DNA from: an uncultured Eubacteriales bacterium
GTDB lineage: Bacteria; Bacillota; Clostridia; Oscillospirales; Oscillospiraceae
Direction: 5' to 3'
Assembly: GCA_900548625.1 (NCBI GenBank)
Contig: URLO01000001.1
Coordinates: forward strand, 124,001-188,000
Length of the DNA stretch: 64,000 nucleotides
A program made the position numbers and the translations under genes. The notes below the pieces were generated by a model. The model did no database searches. It had not been told where the DNA came from and saw only the letters and a list, made by a program, of their open reading frames with translations. Shown here piece by piece: positions 23,501 through 31,365 of the stretch; position 1 is the stretch's first letter; every line of letters starts with the position of its first letter.

Positions 23501-26366
23501 CTCGGAGGTCGAATCCGTCCACACCTTCGAAGCAATCAGCTATCATGTAGGGGATGGTGCGGAGATCAGCATTCCGATGAGCAGCTTCCGCGCAGGCGGC
23601 AAGAACGGCGATGACGACGTAATGGTCACAGACGATATTATCCTTCCGGAAGGCACGTCTGATTCCGAAGAAATCCAGATCACGACCATGCGCAGCATAA
23701 ACGGTAGCATCAGCACATTTACGTACCATCTGGACAAGGGTGCGGTGCAGGCAAGCGTGACATGCCGCGCACGCTCCGGTGAAGGCACAGTCTACCGGAT
23801 CAATTTCAAGGTTGCTTCGGCTACTGCGGCCAATGCGCAGCTTGCAATGGCAAATTACACTGTGAACGGCGGCGAGATACAGAATGTTCCGGATTTCGCA
23901 TCCGATGTCTACAGTTATCAGTGCCTTGTTCCGAGCCTGCAGGACGGCGATGAAGTCAAATTGACCGTACTTCCCAAATTCAGCGACGCAGCCGTAACGG
24001 GCACGCTGAGCGCAGCTGCGGAAAATGGCTATGTATATCTCGAAGCGAACGTAACCTCGGCAGACGGAACGGCCAGCCATACCTATGGTTTTGAATTCGC
24101 AGATCATTTTGACGCTACAACGCAGAAGGGCCTCACCGACCTCACCTACAGCATCGGCAGCGAGACCACGCGCCGCAGCATCAAGGGTTTCAGCAGCAAC
24201 GGCTCTCTCTTCACGGTTACACTGCCATATGGAACGCCGGATAACGAGACCATTCACTTCTATCCGACGCTTGGCAGCGCTTCGGACGCAGAGATCGTAG
24301 GTGATACCGATATTCAGCTGGAAAACGGCAGCGGCATGCTGCGCCTCACGCTCAGCTACCCGCACGGGAAGCCTAAGACGATTTCGGTTACGATCAGGCG
24401 CGAGGGCAAGATCATGTCTGTCTATGAGTATCTGCCCATCGGCTCGCAGTATACCAACAAGAGCTTCGGCAGCTCGCCCATTGTCTATGACGGCACGCAT
24501 AAGCTGATCGCGCCGCCCAACAACTGGATGAACTGCCAGACCTGCGGCAACTTCGGCGGCTACATGACCTATAAGCTCACAAATCCGCTGAAAAATGACC
24601 CGGCAAACCCCTACGGTATTGACTTCATCGTCTACGGCAACAGCCAGGGCGGCTACGGCTACGGCGAGCCCGCCAGCATCTGGGTCGCGCAGGACAAGGA
24701 CAACGACGGCCAGCCCGACAAGTGGTACGAGCTTGCCGGCAGCGCGCACTATGACGCGGAGACCACCTGGAACTATCAGGTCACGTACATCAAGGAAAAC
24801 GACGGCTCCACCGCCTATGAAACCTCCAAGGGCGAGACCGGGGCGTTCCCGGGATATGAGTATCCGGACATCGACAGGTACGGCTCGCAGGGCGTGGTCG
24901 TTGACCCGGTCAAGATGACCCTCACCGGCACGCTGCTCGATGAAAAGACACGCGAGCCGCTCTTTGGCTACGGTGACGTGCACGCAAACGACGAAGGCGG
25001 CATCGAGACCCCGATGAACCCCTACCGCCCCGGCAGCGATCAGGACAGCTTCAGCGATGTCCACAACCGCGGCGACGCGATGGATATCTCCTGGGCCGTC
25101 GATGAAAACGGCCTGCCTGTCGAGCTTGACGAGATCAGCTTCATCAAGGCTGTCAACGCCTCGTTCGTGCTGCACTCGGCTTTCGGCGAACGCTCGGCAG
25201 AGATTTATGTTATCGTGCCGCTCTATGGCAACGCAGACAAGGAGGCTGTTGGCCAGAGCGCCGAGCTTTCCGGCATCACGCTTGAGGACGCAAAGACCGG
25301 CGCGCAGACCGCATCGCTGCCCTTCAAGTCCGGCAAGTATGTTTATACGTTTGAGGCCTCTGCACTCGCAGACCAGACGCTCAAATTGAACGCTCCAGAT
25401 GGCGCGAACGTGATCGTCAACAACGCGCATTATGACGAGGACGCCGGTTATCTGCTGAAAAACGCGATCCGGATCGCGGACGACACCACCATGCTCCGCA
25501 TCGTGGTGCAGGAGGGCGAGAAGGAGCCGACGCTCTACTACCTGACCATCCGCGACAGCAGCAGTGCAAGGTGGACGCTCCGCTTTGACGCGAACGGCGG
25601 TCTGATCGACGGGGAAGAAACGCTCACGCACAGCTACTATTCTGACCAGTCCGGCGAAAAGCTCCCGGTTCCCACGCGCGCGGGATATACCTTCCTCGGC
25701 TGGTACGACGGCGAGACCCGCTACGAAGCGCTGACCGACGCGCTTGCCAGCGGCACGACGCTGACGGCAAAGTGGCAGGAAAGTAATGATACGCCCGTCC
25801 CGCCAGTCGGCCCGTCGAAGCCCTCCAAGCCCTCGACATCCGATACCAGCAAGGATAACCTCCCGTTCACGGATGTTGCATCCGGCAGCTGGTACTATGA
25901 TGGTGTGAAGTATGCTTGCGACAACGGTCTGATGAACGGCACGTCCGCGAACGCGTTCAGCCCGAACGCCGACACGACCCGCAGCATGATCGTCACGATC
26001 CTTGCCCGTATGGAGGGCGTCAATACCTCCGGCGGCGCGACATGGTACACCGCTGGCCGTGCATGGGCGATGGAAAACGGCATTTCGGACGGCACGAATA
26101 TGGAGGGCAAGATCACCCGTGAGCAGCTTGCCGCCATGCTCTACCGCTACGCGAAGATGAAGGGTTACGACGTTTCCGCATCCGCTTCCCTCTCCGGCTA
26201 CACCGACGCTTCCAGCGTTTCCGGCTGGGCGAAGGAAGCCATGCAGTGGGCGGTCGGCTCCGGCCTCATCCAGGGCAGCAACAATGCGCTGACCCCGCAG
26301 GCCAACGCCTCCCGCGCGCAGATCGCCACGATCCTCATGCGCTTTGCGCAGAACATCGCAAAGTAA
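20532..26366 (+). CDS. DUF4430/cadherin-like/SLH cell-surface protein, probable corrinoid-binding (main part)
   Basis: 1944 aa read from a TTG that overlaps the previous stop; the true start is at 20161. Residues about 25-80 complete DUF4430 (GWMF...MPNVGCAQFKVQSGDVIRWQFSL). Several cadherin-like beta-sandwich repeats follow (LSSLSYQIG, LSSLSYKVG, LAMANYTVN, LTDLTYSIG). About 1300-1565 is a domain (IDFIVYGNS...WYELAGS...DAMDISWAVDENG) that I recall from surface proteins of Bacteroidetes cobalamin loci. An InlB-type repeat (1680-1755), a Pro-rich linker and three SLH domains (1775-1944) anchor it to the wall. Probably captures corrinoids outside the cell. Confidence 0.8.
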   Translation: MKKSGKTAEALTADPVQKEGWLGERDYNSMSGWMFTARNSMPNVGCAQFKVQSGDVIRWQFSLYDYGADLGYDNNWGTGAGPYFTAANKDELCRKYAASTDETFRANAKTVLENLTATEADIAAALKGETPEISTKPTGIKITAPTTKQAEIGYNELENFKPEQLEYHVQTTTQKTRWMGPMTVTVVHPDEKATVKLEIQQDADGGTSTVDRTASGSVNNAIKIMATQPMQTYLSKLTVKVASQGETTTYTIWLHSGKPYPVTNPSYTWDGGECAKANYKTDRTKKIVQIFLSADTPDDALLTVDPKLGYQIKTTWDGKVQLKDGAATVSAMAYVGNAANTTNVTFQFLRDPDVSIKSIRANNTALTNVKGTQASPAWVYQTYIEGDKLELNVVPTSEFATVTYQNGTPDKNGVIVSTATVTAGDARTTRTYTVYGYPKTGSSDKLADLQLYLCRFAASSSESSNAIALDFGFDPDKTEYSIEFQRPQYYQLYAQAIAANAESKITARTVNRTGDTQTNDTVELSTGMLQIVSNLNEFDYWAKLVITVTPTDGEPRDYTIYLKDKDLPLSAEAALSSLSYQIGTGEAISVPDFKTSKREYSVTLPYGTEQVRLLPKTSNPGAVLSGETELTLVNGTAEAVFNITSADGTVNSTYTVRFTTAEHSKYLSSLSYKVGAAEPAAVEGFNKETDAFAVILPQDTADGQELTLVGTPENPAAQVSSQPVQVSGGKAVATITVTDNELTRTYSVYFYVGAVRQENNELADLRFESEQLKSSELDQFISGKTEYTLYFMPSGTGEVTDGTITATLPEGSDAEITVHYHRNSFTLPQCVNETLQSGVPFQMTSNSTHQILKRNTHQVVTITVTPSEGEPKSYSLNLINGDGSVDMVDFSMHIPEIVVLDKEGNVKGTVSEGSWNMFFQDRERTFNITHGLAETGDTVRIRCNLEDYLVHPVQPYFTGILSETEDITVPMTFINQKGETGTNYYTFHLCSEVESVHTFEAISYHVGDGAEISIPMSSFRAGGKNGDDDVMVTDDIILPEGTSDSEEIQITTMRSINGSISTFTYHLDKGAVQASVTCRARSGEGTVYRINFKVASATAANAQLAMANYTVNGGEIQNVPDFASDVYSYQCLVPSLQDGDEVKLTVLPKFSDAAVTGTLSAAAENGYVYLEANVTSADGTASHTYGFEFADHFDATTQKGLTDLTYSIGSETTRRSIKGFSSNGSLFTVTLPYGTPDNETIHFYPTLGSASDAEIVGDTDIQLENGSGMLRLTLSYPHGKPKTISVTIRREGKIMSVYEYLPIGSQYTNKSFGSSPIVYDGTHKLIAPPNNWMNCQTCGNFGGYMTYKLTNPLKNDPANPYGIDFIVYGNSQGGYGYGEPASIWVAQDKDNDGQPDKWYELAGSAHYDAETTWNYQVTYIKENDGSTAYETSKGETGAFPGYEYPDIDRYGSQGVVVDPVKMTLTGTLLDEKTREPLFGYGDVHANDEGGIETPMNPYRPGSDQDSFSDVHNRGDAMDISWAVDENGLPVELDEISFIKAVNASFVLHSAFGERSAEIYVIVPLYGNADKEAVGQSAELSGITLEDAKTGAQTASLPFKSGKYVYTFEASALADQTLKLNAPDGANVIVNNAHYDEDAGYLLKNAIRIADDTTMLRIVVQEGEKEPTLYYLTIRDSSSARWTLRFDANGGLIDGEETLTHSYYSDQSGEKLPVPTRAGYTFLGWYDGETRYEALTDALASGTTLTAKWQESNDTPVPPVGPSKPSKPSTSDTSKDNLPFTDVASGSWYYDGVKYACDNGLMNGTSANAFSPNADTTRSMIVTILARMEGVNTSGGATWYTAGRAWAMENGISDGTNMEGKITREQLAAMLYRYAKMKGYDVSASASLSGYTDASSVSGWAKEAMQWAVGSGLIQGSNNALTPQANASRAQIATILMRFAQNIAK

Positions 26367-26386
26367 TCCTGCAAACGGTTTTTCCC

Positions 26387-26418
26387 GGAGGGGCGGATCA
26401 TCCGCCCCTCCATTTTTT
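26387..26418 (+). terminator. terminator of the surface-protein gene
   Basis: GGAGGGGCGGA and TCCGCCCCTCC form an 11-bp perfect stem with a three-base loop, followed by ATTTTTTATT. It lies 20 bases after the stop. Confidence 0.95.
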
Positions 26419-26436
26419 ATTGCAGAGGAGACGAAC

Positions 26437-26664
26437 ATGGAAGAAGCACGATTGACAGAGTATTTGTTTCAACGGCTGCTGGACGCAGTTTTTCTGACAA
26501 AACACAACATGGCCCGGCAGCTCGGCCTGTCGTACAAAGCGCTGCGGCAGGTCCAGACAGCACAGCGCATGACCCAGAAAACCGCGGATGCCATGGAGCG
26601 TCTGCTGCAATACTGTGTGCGCAACCAGATTCCATTAGACCGTTACCTCTCGGAATACCGGTAA
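26437..26664 (+). CDS. small HTH protein, paralogue of the N-terminal domain at 27704
   Basis: 75 aa, GAGGAG before the ATG. LTEYLFQRLLDAVFLTKHNMARQLGLSYKALRQV...LLQYCVRNQIPLDRYLSEY has the same layout as the first 75 residues of the protein at 27704: conserved MARQL, a recognition helix, and a C/YC..(R)..(I/V)P(L/V)D...EY tail. It is probably a DNA-binding domain. It shares the bidirectional terminator that follows with the opposing gene. Confidence 0.6.
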   Translation: MEEARLTEYLFQRLLDAVFLTKHNMARQLGLSYKALRQVQTAQRMTQKTADAMERLLQYCVRNQIPLDRYLSEYR

Positions 26665-26668
26665 GGAG

Positions 26669-26714
26669 AAAATCCCCCTGTGACAGAAAATACTCTGTCA
26701 CAGGGGGATTTTTT
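26669..26714. terminator. bidirectional terminator
   Basis: AAAATCCCCCTGTGACAGA and the complementary CTGTCACAGGGGGATTTT form a long stem flanked by A and T runs. It serves the rightward gene ending at 26664 and the leftward gene ending at 26717. Confidence 0.95.
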
Positions 26715-26716
26715 CG

Positions 26717-26968
26717 TTATAGCAGGCCGAGACTTCGGCGCAGATAATACTGTCCAACCTCGGAAAAGCGTTTTTGCAGATTGCCCGGCGTTGGCTCTTG
26801 CCCTTCCGCCAGCAGCCGGAAAATGGCGGCATCCACCACGTCCATATCCAGCGCAGTATACTCGTCGGTAAACATCCGGTCGATCAAGTCCAACAGTTTC
26901 TGCCGCGAGAAGCTGCGGCGCATATCCCGCAGGTCCTGCACGGTCAAGTCAGCGGCGTTTTGTGACAT
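26717..26968 (-). CDS. small protein of unknown function
   Basis: 83 aa with AGGAGG before the ATG at 26968. It is helical (LRDMRRSFSRQKLLDLIDRMFTDEYTALDMDVVDAAIFRLLAEGQEP) and ends near a strong terminator. It is divergent from the XRE gene at 27138 and may share a control region with it. No domain recognised. Confidence 0.55.
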   Translation of the reverse strand: MSQNAADLTVQDLRDMRRSFSRQKLLDLIDRMFTDEYTALDMDVVDAAIFRLLAEGQEPTPGNLQKRFSEVGQYYLRRSLGLL

Positions 26969-27137
26969 GAGAGCTTCCTCCTATCCGACTGTATGCGGCA
27001 GAATGTGCCTCATAACGGAAGATTATTTTGTAAAATACGGCGTTATAAGGGAAGATGTTCCGTTATAGGCTTCTGTATCAAATCCGGGGTCTTCGGTAAA
27101 ATATCTGTACAGATACTGAGGAAAAAGAGGTGCGCGT

Positions 27138-27497
27138 ATGCCCATATCCTATAAAGTCATCGGCAGGCATATCCGGGACGCACGAAAGCGCGCAGGTCTT
27201 ACGCAGGAAGCAGCTGCCAATCAGCTGGGCCTGTCGCCGGAGCATTACGGCAAGGTCGAGCGCGGAGAGCGCACGGTCAATCTGGAACGGCTGGTGCAGA
27301 TCAGCCATCTGTATGGGACGACGGTCTGTGCGCTGCTGGAAGGCTTTGATACCGACGCAGCGCCCGTGACCCAGCGGCCAGCGGAAATGGATGCGTTTCT
27401 GTCCGCCATGCGCGAAATTGCAGGCGGCTGCACGGAACAAAGCCGCGCGCTCATGCTGCGCGTCTGCGCAGAGATCGCAGCCAGCGACAAAAACTGA
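27138..27497 (+). CDS. XRE-family transcriptional regulator
   Basis: 119 aa. Residues 7-65 form a standard XRE domain (IGRHIRDARKRAGLTQEAAANQLGLSPEHYGKVERGER...LVQISHLYGTTVCALLEG). The C-terminal 45 residues are helical. AGAGG lies upstream of the ATG. It probably regulates the surrounding mobile-element genes, including the divergent gene at 26968. Confidence 0.85.
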   Translation: MPISYKVIGRHIRDARKRAGLTQEAAANQLGLSPEHYGKVERGERTVNLERLVQISHLYGTTVCALLEGFDTDAAPVTQRPAEMDAFLSAMREIAGGCTEQSRALMLRVCAEIAASDKN

Positions 27498-27508
27498 ACA
27501 CCTTGGAT

Positions 27509-27535
27509 GCCCGCTCCTTGTGAGCGGGCTTTTTC
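27509..27535 (+). terminator. terminator of the XRE gene
   Basis: GCCCGCTC-CTTGT-GAGCGGGC followed by TTTTTC, twelve bases past the stop. Confidence 0.95.
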
Positions 27536-27703
27536 TTTCTCTACTATACCATAGATTTTCAGAAAAACGTCAAGGAAAGGATGAAAAATCTTTCGCCATT
27601 TTCAAGGGTTTTATGCCCGCAGGGGTGACAAATTTATCACGTTCCCGAATCGCAGAATTGCTTGTAAAATAGGAATCGTCGAAACGAGAAGGGAGATAAA
27701 TCT

Positions 27704-28231
27704 ATGGAGAAGGGGCTAACGTCCTATGTGCTGAACTATCTTCTGAGTACCTGTTTTGACAGCAAAGCAGATATGGCACGACAGCTGGATATGAGCAAGC
27801 GCGCCCTGCAGCGCGTGATGAACGAGCCGCAGCTGAGTAAAGGCGGCAGCGTCGCGCTGGTCAAGGCGCTGTGCTACTGCGCTCGGCACCATGTCCCCGT
27901 GGACCCGATCCTGCGCGAATATGCGGCACATGATACGGATGAACAGAAAGATTTGATCTACGACCCCAGTACCGTCAATCTCGCAGCCTACACCCGCCTG
28001 ACCCTGCCCATGCCGGAGCATTTGACCGCAGAGGGCGCGGAGGTGTTTGTATCCATGCTCCGCTTTCTACAGCGGGCCTCGGCGCACATCTGCCCGAACT
28101 GCATGGTCTGGTGCAACCCATGGGACGGAACGGCACGATTTATGGAAAGCAGCTGCTACCTTGCGCGGATGGCGCGGTGTATCTGCCGGGAGGTCGCCTC
28201 ATTATACACAGAAAGCTGGAACAAGCTATGA
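27704..28231 (+). CDS. HTH protein with Cys-rich C-terminal region
   Basis: 175 aa, GGGAG before the ATG. Residues 1-75 (LTSYVLNYLLSTCFDSKADMARQLDMSKRALQRVM...) are a helix-turn-helix related to the 75-aa protein at 26437. The C-terminal half contains a cluster of cysteines (HICPNCMVWCNPWDG, SSCYLARMARCICREV). The stop overlaps the start of the DUF3825 gene (ATGA), so the two are translated together. Probably a DNA-binding partner of that protein. Confidence 0.6.
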   Translation: MEKGLTSYVLNYLLSTCFDSKADMARQLDMSKRALQRVMNEPQLSKGGSVALVKALCYCARHHVPVDPILREYAAHDTDEQKDLIYDPSTVNLAAYTRLTLPMPEHLTAEGAEVFVSMLRFLQRASAHICPNCMVWCNPWDGTARFMESSCYLARMARCICREVASLYTESWNKL

Positions 28232-29040
28232 TTTATGAAACAGATTTGTTTTCGTTCTCCTTTGTCCCGAACTGGTATTTACAGCTGGATGCGCTGGCAG
28301 AGCTGGCGCTCCCGGAGCCGTGGCGTTTCCGCAGCGGCAGCTATTCCGAGAAAAATTATGATACACCGATCTTAGAGCGATACATTCAATCTATTTTTCG
28401 CAAACAGGTCATCGACTACAATGCTGCAACTGACATGGCTGAGAAGGACCGGATCATCCTCATGCGCAACGAATACGCCTGCTTTCATACCGGCCTTTAT
28501 ACCAAGCGATATAAGCCCATCTATGCCTGCTTCGGCAGAAATAAAAAACTGGATTCTTTATTAAAGTGGTGCTTCCGGGGCTTCGCGGATGAAAACTCTG
28601 CGCTGCTGCGCTATATTTCCCCACTGCCGGAAAAGCCTCTCTACTCAATGCCGCTGCAAGGTATTCATTACGTTCCAGACTGGCCGGTGCGCGTCAACGT
28701 GGAGCACATCCTCGGAGACCCGGCCAATGTCGCAAGATTGCCTACCGAACTGCAAAGCGCCCGCAATCTGCCTCTCCTTCTGGAAACGGCGGTTGAGCTG
28801 GCGCGCCGAAAAGCCATCGTCTCTCCCGGCGACGCTGTCCCGCAGATTTATCAGCAGAGGCTGCAATACCTCCTGCCGCTGTGTCTGACGGATATGGAGA
28901 CGCCGGACCTCGCCATCACCCTCCGGCCCATGGACGGGTATTACATGGGATATACCTGCCTGACCTTGGAGATGGCCTATCTGAACGCACGGCTTCTGGC
29001 ACGGCCCACAGCCAAATGGCTGCTGGATTTGGTGGAATAG
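28228..29040 (+). CDS. DUF3825 domain protein (tentative)
   Basis: 270 aa. The ATG at 28228 overlaps the previous stop by four bases. FSFVPNWYLQLDALAELALPEPW...PILERYIQSIFRKQ and later NEYACFHTGLYTK..PIYACF match the DUF3825 pattern as I remember it. That family is found alone or beside HTH and NYN-like domains in bacteria, and its role is unknown. The gene ends about 75 bases before a strong terminator. It forms a two-gene unit with the HTH protein upstream. Confidence 0.6.
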   Translation: MIYETDLFSFSFVPNWYLQLDALAELALPEPWRFRSGSYSEKNYDTPILERYIQSIFRKQVIDYNAATDMAEKDRIILMRNEYACFHTGLYTKRYKPIYACFGRNKKLDSLLKWCFRGFADENSALLRYISPLPEKPLYSMPLQGIHYVPDWPVRVNVEHILGDPANVARLPTELQSARNLPLLLETAVELARRKAIVSPGDAVPQIYQQRLQYLLPLCLTDMETPDLAITLRPMDGYYMGYTCLTLEMAYLNARLLARPTAKWLLDLVE

Positions 29041-29115
29041 CGATTCTGGAATGTACATAGAGAGGTCCAATCGCCCCGTGCTCTGCGGGACGTGGATATA
29101 AATATTATGGTGTGA

Positions 29116-29158
29116 GCCTGCTGCACGGCACTTGAGTGTCGTGCGGCGGGCTTTTTTT
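29116..29158 (+). terminator. terminator of the HTH-DUF3825 unit
   Basis: GCCTGCTGCACG and CGTGCGGCGGGC pair around GCACTTGAGTGT, followed by seven T. Confidence 0.9.
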
Positions 29159-29205
29159 CGTTTTGCGGCCAGAGTGCCGCCATGCAGGCCCCGAAAGGAG
29201 TCCGC

Positions 29206-29595
29206 ATGAAAATTCAGTACAAATTTGCAACCGAAACCGTGACCATTGAGGTCGATGACCGTTGGGGTGAACTCCTGGTGGATCTGAACCGCCAAGAGTA
29301 CAACAACGACCACAAGGAGACTCGACGCCACAGCAGTATGGATGCTCTGGCAGAACAGGGCGTCCAGTTTGCGGCGGAGCAGGACGCGCTTGCCGCGCTG
29401 TTCCAGGAGTCGAGCCGCACAGATATGCTCCGCGAGGCGGTCAAAACGCTGAAGCCCGCACAGCAGAGGCTTGTGCAGGCGGTCTATTACGACGGTATCA
29501 GCGTGAAGGACTACGCTGCGCGGGAGGGCGTTGACCCCTCGGCCATCACGCATCGCCTGCGCACCGTTAAAAATAAGCTCAAAAAACTTCTGTGA
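29206..29595 (+). CDS. sigma-70-like factor of a mobile element
   Basis: 129 aa, AAAGGAG before the ATG. The C-terminal half, with LKPAQQRLVQAVYYDGISVKDYAAREGVDPSAITHRLRTVKNKLKKL, is a sigma region 4 helix-turn-helix. The N-terminal half contains a region with YNNDHKETRRH. Similar short sigma-like proteins begin the replication modules of Clostridial prophages and conjugative elements, as here where DUF2800 follows. Likely controls element gene expression. Confidence 0.75.
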   Translation: MKIQYKFATETVTIEVDDRWGELLVDLNRQEYNNDHKETRRHSSMDALAEQGVQFAAEQDALAALFQESSRTDMLREAVKTLKPAQQRLVQAVYYDGISVKDYAAREGVDPSAITHRLRTVKNKLKKLL

Positions 29596-29672
29596 GACCC
29601 TCAGTTTTCCCGCTTTCTGTGGCTTATCTGAGAAGGGCAAACCAATACCGTCCTTCAGAAAGGATGAAAACG

Positions 29673-29873
29673 GTGAAACATGATCTGGAAGTTCGTGTCA
29701 CAGGCAGACCGCAGACTGAGCGGATTGTTCGGTGCAGGATCGTCAGCCTGCGTGAAAAGCTGCTGACGCGGCTATTCGGGAGACGGGAACAGATGATGAT
29801 CCTCATTCCCGGCCCCAGCGTGGAGTCTGTGTCTATCGCCGAGGCGGCGGAAGGAGGCGTGGCGCATGAGTAA
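29673..29873 (+). CDS. small mobile-element protein of unknown function
   Basis: 66 aa from the GTG at 29673 with AGAAAGG eight bases upstream; the ATG at 29664 touches that site. The middle is basic (RCRIVSLREKLLTRLFGRREQMMILIPG). The stop overlaps the next start. Function unknown. Confidence 0.5.
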   Translation: MKHDLEVRVTGRPQTERIVRCRIVSLREKLLTRLFGRREQMMILIPGPSVESVSIAEAAEGGVAHE

Positions 29874-30183
29874 AGTGAAACTCCTGCTTGCTGTCACGAA
29901 GAATCTTCGCTCCCTGGCGGACAGCGTTCAGGCTGTGGCAGATACCATGCTGCAGAATGAGTCGACTGTCGATGCAGAGCCGAAGGCCCCCGCACCCGTT
30001 CCCAAAAAGGAGTTGACGCTGGAAGAAGTCCGAGCGGTACTCGGCGAAAAGAGCCGGGCCGGATTCACGGCTGAGATCCAGGCACTCCTTAAAAAGTACG
30101 GCGCTCCGAAGCTCTCCGGCATCGACCCCAAGCACTATGAGGCGCTTCTCAAAGATGTGGAGGTGCTGAAGGATGCCACCTAA
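29866..30183 (+). CDS. small mobile-element protein of unknown function
   Basis: 105 aa. Helical N terminus (LLLAVTKNLRSLADSVQAVADTM), Pro-Ala linker, then TLEEVRAVLGEKSRAGFTAEIQALLKKYGAPKLSGIDPKHYEALLKDVE. This resembles the SAP-like or rRNA-biogenesis-labelled small proteins placed before DUF2800 in phage modules. It overlaps the DUF2800 gene by eleven bases. Confidence 0.55.
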   Translation: MSKVKLLLAVTKNLRSLADSVQAVADTMLQNESTVDAEPKAPAPVPKKELTLEEVRAVLGEKSRAGFTAEIQALLKKYGAPKLSGIDPKHYEALLKDVEVLKDAT

Positions 30184-31318
30184 TCGTCACGCAGTCCTCT
30201 CGGCATCTTCCTCCCACCGCTGGCTTCACTGCAATCCCTCCGCTCGATTGGAATTGGAGTTTGAGGACAGAGAAACGGAAGCCGCAGCCGAAGGTACCGC
30301 CGCTCATGCGCTGGCAGAACACAAGCTCCGCAAAGCGCTGAAGATGCGATCCACCCGCCCGGTCAGCAAGTACGATTCCGATGAAATGGAGATGTACACG
30401 GACGGCTATGTGGAATTTGTTCTGGAAGCCATCGATGAATCCCGGCAGGATTGCCTGGACCCAAAGGTGCTCATTGAGCAGCGGCTGGACTTCTCCTGCT
30501 ATGTGCCGGACGGTTTCGGGACCGGCGACTGCCTTATCGTGGCGGACAAGCTCCTCCACATTATTGACCTGAAATACGGGCAGGGCGTGCTGGTGAATGC
30601 CGAGGAAAATCCGCAGATGATGCTGTATGCGCTCGGTGCGCTCCGCATCTTCGATTGTCTCTACGACATTGAGACAGTTTCTATGACCATCTACCAGCCG
30701 CGCCGAGAGAATGTCAGCACCTAGGTCATTTCCGTTGCCGAGCTTCGGGATTGGGCGGAAAAGACGCTGAAACCCAAAGCAGAGCTTGCCTTCAAAGGCG
30801 AAGGCGAATACTGCCCCGGAAGCTGGTGTCAGTTCTGCAAGGCGGCTGTCAAGTGCCGTGCCAGAGCCGATGCCAAGCTCCAACTTGCCAAATACGAGTT
30901 TGCCCAGCCGCCTCTGCTCTCCGATGCAGAGATTGGCGACATTCTCGGCAAGCTGGATGACCTCACTAAATGGGCAAATGAACTCATGGCCTACGCCCAG
31001 GAAGCAGCGGTCAATCACGGAAAGCAGTGGCTCGGCTACAAGCTGGTGGAGAGCCGCACCAATCGCAAGTACACCGATGAGGATGCCGTTGTTGCTGCCG
31101 CCCGTGCGGCCGGTTACACCGACATTTTCAAAAAGTCCCTCATTCCCATCACCGAGATGGAGAAGCTCATGGGCAAAAAGACCTTTGCCGAGGTGCTCGG
31201 CGGTCTGGTCGTCAAGCCCGTAGGAAAGCCGACGCTCGTTCCCGCATCTGACCGGCGTCCGGCTATTACGACCACGGGTGCAAAACAAGACTTTACTGAC
31301 TATAAAGGAGAACTGTAA
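30173..31318 (+). pseudogene. DUF2800 Cas4-like nuclease gene interrupted by an amber codon
   Basis: Reads SASSSHRWLHCNPSARLE, then GDCLIVADKLLHIIDLKYGQGV...ENPQMMLYALGAL, a PD-(D/E)XK core of the DUF2800 family. A TAG at 30722-30724 then stops the frame. The same frame continues at once with VISVAELRDWAEKTLKP, a Cys-rich CPGSWCQFCK zinc/iron cluster and the usual C terminus to 31318. The stop sits where PRRENVST(W) has Trp in relatives, so TGG to TAG is likely. Without suppression only 183 of about 381 residues are made. Confidence 0.8.
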
Positions 31319-31320
31319 TT

Positions 31321-31365
31321 ATGGCTATTATCGAAGTTAACCTGAATTGGTGGTGGAATAAATGA
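31321..31365 (+). CDS. 14-aa leader ORF, probably a truncated gene start
   Basis: AAAGGAG precedes ATG and a 14-codon frame (MAIIEVNLNWWWNK). It ends in ATGA, overlapping the next gene start. It probably marks the first codons of the next replication-module gene, cut by the insertion of the AT-rich segment that follows. It may now couple translation to the membrane protein. Confidence 0.4.
   Translation: MAIIEVNLNWWWNK

Noticed and set aside
23262..26438. 1058-codon open frame antisense to the SLH surface protein
   Set aside because: No ribosome site, no recognisable domain, and low-complexity Arg/Gly/Val-rich translation. It mirrors the codon bias of the real gene on the other strand.
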